Shown: positions 1 through 5,133 of the stretch, in pieces
How positions within the stretch are numbered: position 1 is the first letter of the stretch
Layout of the letters: the number at the start of each line of letters is the position of its first letter
From: an uncultured Bacilli bacterium
GTDB taxonomy: Bacteria > Bacillota_I > Bacilli_A > RF39 > UBA660
Assembly (NCBI GenBank): GCA_947589725.1
Contig: CANQCQ010000073.1
Coordinates: 1-5,133 of the forward strand
Length of the DNA: 5,133 bases
Direction: 5' to 3'
Program-made: the position numbers and the translations under genes
The notes under the pieces: generated by a model
Told to the model about the DNA's origin: nothing
Seen by the model: the letters and a program-made list of their open reading frames with translations, nothing else
Databases searched by the model: none

Positions 1-32
1 TCTTCAAAAATTGGAGCATCTTTTAATATATC
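1..32 (-). repeat. Start of a ninth dyad (X domain), cut by window edge
   Basis: The residues DILKDAP (DILK at 21-32) then IFE repeat the alpha-type opening linker. At least one more X domain therefore follows beyond the window and the C-terminus of the protein is not near. Confidence 0.75.
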
Positions 33-3000
33 TATTTGAACAGGAGAAGAATTTTTAGCAAACTCTGCTGCTTCTATTTCTTTTCCACTTTCTAATGAAA
101 CTTTAGTTATTTCTAACTCTTGAAGTCCTACTTCATTCTTTCCACCAACAACAACATAGTAATAAGCTATTGAACCATCATCATTATATTGTTTTAATAC
201 ATCATACCATTCTCCTGAAGATGATTTATCCAATCTATCATTAATTTTTACTCTTGCAGGAGAAATTGTAGTTTCATTTCTACTATTAAATCTTAATTGA
301 ATTGCTTCACCTTTAGAAAAATATTTATTTTCTATTCCAGTATCATTTTTATATGCTTTTAAATTGTCTATTTCTAATTTGTAATCAGCAAGTAATTTAA
401 AACTTTGTACAAACGATACACTATTAGTATTTAAATCTTGATCATTAATATTTAATTGATCTGTATCCAAATCATATAAAACGTTTACAGTAAGTGAATA
501 AGTTAAATCCGGATCAACTTTAAATGATACTGTATTAGCTCCACTTGTTACTTCTTTACAAGTATCTCCAACACAAGCACTACCAGAAGTAACTGCATTA
601 TCAGGATCAGTTACATCAAAGTTAAAAGTAACTGTATTTAATTCTTGACCATCTTGAGTGAAAATATCATTTGAAGTAAAGTTTTCAATAATTGGTGCAG
701 TCTTTAATACATCTATCTTCTCTACATAAGGGTTCTCTGTAATATCTGCAACTAAAGAATTAAATGAGATAGATGTCATATTAAGACTAACTATTCCAGC
801 CTCTGTAGGAGCAGTATAAATAACTTTATATATTCCTTCTTCTAATCTTTCTACATTATAAGCAACATTATTAATTACAACACTATTAACATATTGATTA
901 GTATTTGAAAGAATCTTATAAACTATTTCTACATTTTCTCCTTTTTGAGGATAAATAGTAGATTTTGATACAGTTGAAATCTCAACAATAGGTTTAATAG
1001 AAGACTTTTTACTACCCAATAATTCTTTAGTATGAGTCTTACCATCAACTAATTCATAATCTGCTCTTATTTCGATTTCATAGTTACCAGCAAAAATATC
1101 TTTTATTGTTACATTTCTATCATTAGCATTTAATACTTTTTCTGATTTAACAACTCCATTTTCATCTTTTACAATTGCATATATCTTAGTAAGCGTTTTA
1201 TCAGTATCTTTTATATCAAATGCAATTTCAAATTCACTAGCTATATCATTATTAATAGTTATATCATTTAATATAGGCTTATTTTTAAAGATTACAGTAC
1301 TTTTATTTTGTTTAAATTCTTTATCATTTTCTAAAGTAGCATTTTCAATTTTAATCTCTAATCTATTATCATCAGCTATTTCTACATCAACATAATAATA
1401 ATTTTCTTCTTGTTTTACACTATATTCTTTTCCATTTATATTTACAGTTTTTAAATCAAATTCAGAATTATTACTACTTGTAAATCTAACTGTTGCATAT
1501 TTTTTTTCTAAATTAATAAATGTTACTTCTAAATTATCTATTACAAATTGATAATCTTTATCACTAAGTACTTTTATCTTCTGTAACAATAATTCTTTAT
1601 CATTAACTATATTATCTTTTCCCTCTAATGAATCTTTATCATAAGTTGCTAATAATTTGAATGTATAACTCTTTCCAGATACAGCTGTAAATAATATTTT
1701 GTTTTCTCCTTTTTGAATTTTACTTGGTGTTGTATTTACTTCATTACCATCTTCATCAAGAAGAACAACTTTTCCATTAACTAAAGCATCATCTATATCA
1801 TTAATTGTAAATGAAGCATTAACATCAATATTATCTTTATCTTGACCTACTTCAATATATTTAAAATTAGAAAGAGAAACATCTTCTTTTAATACATCAA
1901 TAGTTACAACATTGTTTTTATCTAAATCAATTTCTTCACTATTACCTAATATAATTGATTCTAGTGTTATTTTTTGTGAACCAGCTTTAGAGTATCCAGG
2001 AATTACTGCTTCATAATAGTCACCATCTATAGTTAAGCCATATTGACTACCATTTATAATAGCTTTAGAAGGTAAAAATACAGCAGTTGTACCATCTGAA
2101 TAAATAGATGAAGCTTGGAATTTAACAATTATTTTTTCTTCCTTATCGAAGTATTGAGTATCTCCTTGTTCATTTGCTGTTTTTATATTGTGAACATTAA
2201 CAGAAATAGTTGGAATAAGCATGGCAGCCCAACCGCCTAAACTTCTATAACTATAATAATTATCATTACCTTCTTCACCATCTAAGTCATATGTTCCTGT
2301 TGGTCTTAATAAAAATGTTTGATTTTCTTTAACATTATAGAATGTTACTTCATTATCACCAATAGTCATAGCTGGATTATTATTACCATCTTTATCTTTA
2401 AATCCACCAAAACTAACATTAGCAATTATTTTTCCATTTTTATCTTTGACGAAAGCCCCATCAGGATCACTTAACTTAAATTTCATTGTAATTGATTTTT
2501 CTTCATAATTAGAAATAGATTTAAAACCAGTTATACTTGGCCTTTTCTTTAATACATAAATTTCTACAGTTGGCTTAATTTTATCAGTAGATTCATTTAT
2601 TTCAATAGATTGATTTTCATAAATTATTTTTTCAACTGTTATTTTTTCACTTCCGTAATTATCTTGTACTGTATATATAACTTGATATGTATCATCATCT
2701 GTTTTAACTACTTCATATTCATTTTTATTTATAACTAATTTTTTAACTTCTTCTTTAGTATTAGCTTTAATCACATAAGTTAATGTAACTTTTTTAGCTT
2801 CTTCTTTATTATTTTGTAAAGCATTTCTATGATCATTATATTTATTTGAAACTTTAGAGCTTAAAGAGTTTAAAATAATTTTTACATTTGTTTTGCTAGT
2901 ATCTAGTACAGATTTATTATAAGTATATCCATCTACTAAATCATAATCTGCAAGAATAACGATTTGATAATCTCCTACATCTAAGTTATCAAATTCAACA

Positions 3001-5133
3001 CTTGTATCTGTTGTTTTTAACTCTACTGTTTTTAGAATATTTCCTAAACCATCTCTTAATTCTGCATATAACTTACTTACAGTATTAGATTTATCATCTA
3101 GCTTAAATGTTGCCTTTAAAGTTTGAGCAGTATCATTATTAACTTTGAAGTCTTTAATAGTTGGAGCCTTTTTAAATACAGTAAAACTATTATCTTTATC
3201 AATATCAAATGAATGTCCATTTCCTAATATTACATTAGAAAGAGTTAACTTTGTTTCTTCATTATTATCCAATACAATTTCAACAGTATATGTATCATTT
3301 TCTTTATAAACAGTATATTCATTACCATTTATAAGAACTCTTTCTACATCAAATACAGTTGCATTGGTACTTTCAAATTGTAAAGTAACTTTATTTGCAT
3401 TTTTATCTAATTTAGAAATTCTTAAATTTTCAAATTTGAAATCATATTCATGAACTACTTCAATAACACCATTAATTAAGTTAGCAGTAGTTTTGTTATC
3501 ATTATCTGTTGAACTATCTAAATCATAGGTTAATTCAACTACAAAGTTATAAGGAACATCTTCTGCAAGTCCTTTTATCTCATAAGTATCAATATCTTTT
3601 TTTACTTCTATTTCTTTTGAATTTCCTGTCTCATCAGTAAGAACTATTCTACCACTTATAAAAGCATTATCACTATCATTTATTTTAAATGATAATGTAG
3701 GTACTTTTGATTCATCATCAAATAAGTAAGAATCTATCATAGGTGCGTCTTTTAAAACATCAACTTTAGTTTTAACATCAACACTTACTTTTTCATTATT
3801 AACTTTAACACTAGTTAAATTAATTTCTTCAATTCCACATGATTTTTTTACCTTGTAAGAAACCATATAAACATTACCACTAGGTGCCATTGTTGAATAA
3901 TCTTTATCATTAATTTTAAAACCACTTATTTGCTCATCAGTATTAGATTCAACAGTATAGTAAACAGTTATTTCTTCACCTTTTACTGGATATTTATTAC
4001 TAACATTAACATCAGTAACTTTAAGTACTAATTCTATTTCAAATTCAGTTACTGCTAATAATTCCTTTCGATGAGATTTACCATCAACTAAATCAAAATC
4101 ACCTTGAATTTCTACAGTATATTTTCCGGCTTTATTTATATTTTTAAATATAGATTCTACACTGTTTTTAGATAAATTAGCTTGAGCTACAACATCACCA
4201 TTACTATTCTTTATAACAGCATATTGTTTAAGCAATACATTATCAGAATCAATAAGCTTATAAGTTACATTTACATTACCTTTATCTGAATCAACTTTAA
4301 CTTTTAAATTATTAACTTCTGGTTTATTTTTAAATATAACAAATTCTTTATCTATTTGATCAGTAAATTCTTTATCATTTTCTAAAATCAAGCCTTCAAT
4401 ATGTAAAGTTTTCTTATAAGGTCCATCTAATGGTACTTGTACTATATATTTATCACCATCTCTAGAAACATTATATTCTGTACCATCAATAACTAATTTA
4501 GATACACCATATTTTGAACAATTTGTACTAGTAAACTCTATAGTTACATATTTACCATCCGAATCAACTTCTTTTATTTGAGCATCTTTAAATGTTAAAG
4601 CATAATCAACTATAATTTCTAGTTGCTCATTAACTAATACTTTTTTTCCTGTATTTACATCACCAGTAATATCATTTAATTCATCAGTATCAAGATCATA
4701 TTCAACTTCTACTGAAACATCATAAATACCATTTTTTTCTAAGTCTAAAGAAAAAGTATTAATTCCTTTTTCAATTTTCTTTGATAAAACAACTTCATTA
4801 TTTTGATTTTTTATAATTAATGTTCCTTTAGTTAAAGAATTATTATCATTTACTTTAAAGCTTAATTCTGGAATAGATTCATTATCTCTATAAACGAAAT
4901 CAGTAATTGTAGGCTTATCTTTCAATACATCAACAGAAATTGATTTATCAGTCTTAGTAGTTGCTCCATTAAATACAACTCCACTTAATTTTAATTCTTC
5001 AATTCCTGAGTTATCTTTTACTTTATATGTAACTTGATATTTATTATTATCAACATAAGTTGCAGTATAAGTTTTTCCATTTATTATGAAACTATCAGCT
5101 TTAATTTTAGAATTAGTTTTAACTGTATAAGTT
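1..5133 (-). CDS. Internal fragment of a giant repeat-rich surface/adhesin-like protein (no start or stop in window)
   Basis: Codons run from 5132 down to 3 on the minus strand: 1710 sense codons and no stop. At this AT content such an open frame cannot be chance. The gene continues past both window edges, so the full protein exceeds 1710 residues. The translation is almost entirely short beta-strand-like segments of alternating hydrophobic and polar residues, arranged as tandem FN3/Ig-like domain pairs. I see no enzymatic motif, transmembrane segment, coiled coil or low-complexity linker. Only four Cys occur, two of them a close pair, and two Trp (TGG, at 2229-2231 and 207-209). By analogy with large repeat proteins of low-GC bacteria, it is probably exported and displayed as an extended rod for adhesion or as a stalk. 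That role is inference, because the export signal and anchor would lie outside the window. I do not recognise a named gene. An S-layer-like or giant extracellular matrix protein is an alternative. Confidence 0.96.
33..713 (-). repeat. Dyad alpha-prime2: X + Y, 227 residues, with Cys pair
   Basis: DVLKTAP opens the dyad (DVLK at 702-713). X (about 387-713) has TDPDNA at 594-611, the hairpin CVGDTC at 558-575 where other copies have a VLxDxxGN turn, and YDLDTD at 459-476. Y (about 33-386) starts DYKLEIDNL like an alpha Y, then has KYFSKGEA as in alpha-prime1. Its hairpin reads INDRLD (228-245), followed by a Ser/Gly/Trp segment and a Tyr-rich strand SIAYYYVVVGG (about 144-176). It is the longest dyad in the window. 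Confidence 0.77.
558..575 (-). other. CxxxxC pair, probable disulfide-stapled hairpin
   Basis: The residues CVGDTC sit in the X domain of alpha-prime2, at the turn where other X domains have VLxDxxGN. The two Cys are four residues apart across a G-D turn, a geometry suited to a disulfide across a beta-hairpin in an exported protein. The two other Cys in the window lie in different domains and have no obvious partner. Confidence 0.55.
714..1292 (-). repeat. Dyad beta3: X + Y, 193 residues
   Basis: IFKNKP (1275-1292) opens the dyad, identical to beta1. X (about 990-1292) has IKDTDKTLTK, a VKDENGVV hairpin and the beta signature ADYELVDGKTHTKELL at 1017-1064, very close to that of beta1. Y (about 714-989) has YPQKGEN and SNTNQ as in beta1, then INNVAY at 858-875 and an AGIVSLNMTS strand. 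It runs directly into the next DVLKTAP linker. Confidence 0.8.
1293..1898 (-). repeat. Dyad alpha3: X + Y, 202 residues
   Basis: DVLKEDV opens the dyad (DVLK at 1887-1898). X (about 1557-1898) has NDIDDA at 1785-1802, VVLLDEDGNEV as a typical hairpin, GENKILF, and YDKD at 1632-1643, a variant of YDLD. Y (about 1293-1556) starts DYQFVIDNLE, has RFTSSN, the hairpin INGKEY at 1422-1439, a YYYVDVE strand and the closing LENDKEF that it shares with alpha1. Confidence 0.8.
1314..1335 (-). repeat. 22-nt direct repeat, copy in alpha3 (partner at 4365-4386)
   Basis: Identical to 4365-4386 and in the same reading phase. It lies at the alpha/beta dyad boundary, where the encoded linker (IFKNKP) is also identical between the two copies. 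Confidence 0.8.
1899..2558 (-). repeat. Dyad alpha-prime1: X + Y, 220 residues
   Basis: YVLKKRP opens the dyad (YVLK at 2547-2558). X (about 2208-2558) has SDPDGA at 2454-2471 and YDLD at 2280-2291, but carries an enlarged Gly/Asn/Asp-rich middle (around 2370-2425) and an unusual Gly/Trp/Tyr-rich loop at 2220-2279. Y (about 1899-2207) starts VNVHNIK, has YFDKEEKI, a longer segment before the hairpin INGSQY at 2040-2057, and a closing ESIILGNSEE strand. It groups with alpha-prime2 by the YFxKxE motif and its greater length. Confidence 0.75.
2220..2279 (-). other. Gly/Trp/Tyr-rich loop insertion in alpha-prime1 X domain
   Basis: Directly after YDLDGEEG the chain reads NDNYYSYRSLGGWAAM, with four aromatic residues, one Arg and a GGW turn. 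Corresponding stretches in the other X domains are short and made of Asn, Asp, Lys and Val. The underlying DNA is locally richer in G and C (2221-2240) than its surroundings. Confidence 0.5.
2559..3179 (-). repeat. Dyad beta2: X + Y, 207 residues, divergent Y start
   Basis: VFKKAP (3162-3179) opens the dyad. X (about 2880-3179) has a LDDKSN loop and the beta signature ADYDLVDG at 2928-2951, but the following residues are YTYNKSVL rather than KELL. Y (about 2559-2879) lacks the YPxKGE motif of beta1 and beta3. In its place is a longer, charged Asn/Lys/Glu/Arg-rich stretch at about 2790-2840, before the VTLTY strand and the INKNEY hairpin at 2715-2732. This accounts for the extra length of the dyad. 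Confidence 0.78.
3180..3761 (-). repeat. Dyad alpha2: X + Y, 194 residues
   Basis: DVLKDAP opens the dyad (DVLK at 3750-3761). X (about 3450-3761) has the acidic loop NDSDNA at 3663-3680, a VLTDETGN hairpin, and ends with YDLDSS at 3510-3527 followed by TDNDN. Y (about 3180-3449) starts EYDFKFENL, has QFESTN, the hairpin INGNEY at 3315-3332 and the closing ILGNGHSFD. Length and motif order match alpha1 and alpha3. Confidence 0.8.
3762..4337 (-). repeat. Dyad beta1: X + Y, 192 residues
   Basis: The dyad opens with IFKNKP (4320-4337), the beta-class version of the linker. X (about 4032-4337) has an IDSDNV acidic loop, an AVIKNSNGDVV hairpin, and ends with GDFDLVDGKSHRKELL at 4056-4103, a signature found only in beta dyads. 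Y (about 3762-4031) has YPVKGEE near its start, SNT, the hairpin INDKDY at 3897-3914, and a lone Cys at 3837-3839 in a KKSCGIEE strand. It runs into the next DVLKDAP linker. Confidence 0.8.
4338..4931 (-). repeat. Dyad alpha1: X (FN3-like) + Y (Ig-like), 198 residues
   Basis: The dyad opens with the DVLKDKP linker (DVLK at 4920-4931). The X domain (about 4608-4931) has the Asn/Asp loop SNNDN region at 4836-4850, an NTFSL strand, and ends with YDLDTD at 4683-4700, the FN3-like final-strand pattern. The Y domain (about 4338-4607) starts DYALTF, has an EFTSTNC strand with a single Cys at 4518-4520, the hairpin VIDGTEYNV at 4467-4493, and closes with LENDKEF. Boundaries between X and Y are set by alignment to the other copies and are good to within a few residues. 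Confidence 0.8.
4365..4386 (-). repeat. 22-nt direct repeat, copy in alpha1 (partner at 1314-1335)
   Basis: A 22-base stretch encoding the LENDKEF segment at the end of the alpha1 Y domain is identical to 1314-1335 at the end of the alpha3 Y domain. The two copies are 3051 bases apart, exactly 1017 codons, so they are in phase. Confidence 0.8.
4932..5132 (-). repeat. Partial Y domain (Ig-like), C-terminal part, beta-class
   Basis: These are the first 67 visible residues, the end of a Y domain whose beginning lies beyond the window. It carries the Y hairpin motif INGKTY at 5067-5084, then a YQVTYKVKDNSG stretch and an EELKLSG strand, matching the C-terminal half of the other D-type Y domains. 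It runs directly into the DVLKDKP linker that opens alpha1. Its D-type character suggests that the dyad cut by the window edge is of the beta or alpha-prime class. Confidence 0.75.

Larger units (their letters stand above)
33..1898 (-). repeat. Super-repeat copy 2 (alpha3-beta3-alpha-prime2), 622 residues
   Basis: This is the second six-domain block, of the same order as the block at 1899-3761. Each component starts with its class linker: DVLKED, IFKNKP and DVLKTAP. Component lengths are 202, 193 and 227 residues, against 194, 207 and 220 in the other copy, so the near-equal totals arise from compensating differences rather than from recent identical duplication. Confidence 0.6.
1899..3761 (-). 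repeat. Super-repeat copy 1 (alpha2-beta2-alpha-prime1), 621 residues
   Basis: Three successive dyads, six domains in total, run from the DVLK linker at 3761 to just before the next DVLK at 1898. The following block (33-1898) has the same class order and differs in length by only one residue. The upstream alpha1-beta1 pair lacks an alpha-prime dyad before alpha2 begins, so the super-repeat is not uniform along the protein. Confidence 0.6.

Noticed and set aside
721..780. An internal Met codon (778-780) as a possible start of a separate gene
   Set aside because: It lies within a Y-domain strand of beta3, the frame is open far upstream, and the preceding bases show no convincing ribosome binding site.
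2547..2558. The Y in place of D in the YVLK linker as a sign of a frameshift or sequencing error
   Set aside because: The frame continues in register on both sides with intact domain motifs, so it is an ordinary substitution.
3837..4520. The two single Cys (3837-3839 and 4518-4520) as a long-range disulfide pair
   Set aside because: They lie in different Y domains separated by more than 220 residues with a whole X domain between, so pairing within one rod is unlikely.
33..4931. A CRISPR array or DNA-level tandem repeat as the source of the periodicity
   Set aside because: The periodicity is about 600 bases and exists mainly at protein level. There are no short identical repeats with regular spacers.
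1..5133. Shorter open stretches in the other five frames, including antisense reading on the plus strand
   Set aside because: They are broken often by stops, carry none of the repeating motifs, and are explained by the AT-rich, repetitive composition of the minus-strand gene.
1..5133. A toxin, enzyme or defence-system module hidden in the protein
   Set aside because: No catalytic signature, nucleotide-binding motif or non-repeat domain was found anywhere between the dyads; they abut without spare sequence.

Overview
The window holds one thing: a fragment from inside a very large protein-coding gene on the minus strand. Reading the minus strand in the frame whose codons fill positions 5132 down to 3 gives 1710 consecutive sense codons with no stop. 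Neither the start nor the stop codon is inside the window, so no signal peptide, promoter, ribosome binding site, cell-wall anchor or terminator can be seen. There is no intergenic DNA, RNA gene, CRISPR array or mobile element.

The base composition is very AT-rich (about a quarter G+C, estimated by eye from a few lines). The protein is rich in Lys, Asn, Asp, Glu, Ile, Thr, Ser and Val, and has only 4 Cys and 2 Trp. Leu is mostly TTA and Arg mostly AGA. Both Trp codons are TGG and no TGA is in frame, so the standard/bacterial code is enough. This suits a low-GC Firmicute, for example a gut Bacilli/Erysipelotrichia-type lineage related to Mollicutes but not using the Mycoplasma code. A low-GC methanogen with adhesin-like proteins cannot be excluded. 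The taxonomic call is inference.

The translated fragment is a string of small beta-sandwich-like domains. The basic unit is a two-domain dyad of about 190-230 residues. Domain X is fibronectin-III/Ig-like: it opens with a VLKDAP- or FKNKP-type linker, carries an Asp-rich DxD loop and ends in a YDLD motif. Domain Y is Ig-like with an INGxEY hairpin motif. Eight complete dyads tile 33-4931 without gaps, flanked by a partial Y (4932-5132) and the first residues of a ninth dyad (1-32). The dyads fall into three classes, here called alpha, beta and alpha-prime. In N-to-C order they run: (Y end) alpha1 beta1 alpha2 beta2 alpha-prime1 alpha3 beta3 alpha-prime2 (alpha start). The last two alpha-beta-alpha-prime blocks are 621 and 622 residues long, which reveals a higher-order repeat.

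The likely role is a long, rod-like, secreted or surface-attached adhesin or stalk. This rests on the repeat architecture only; no catalytic motif is visible. The most distinctive spots are both in alpha-prime dyads: a CxxxxC hairpin, and a Gly/Trp/Tyr-rich loop. Both Trp residues also lie in alpha-prime dyads, so this class is the best candidate for a specialised binding function.
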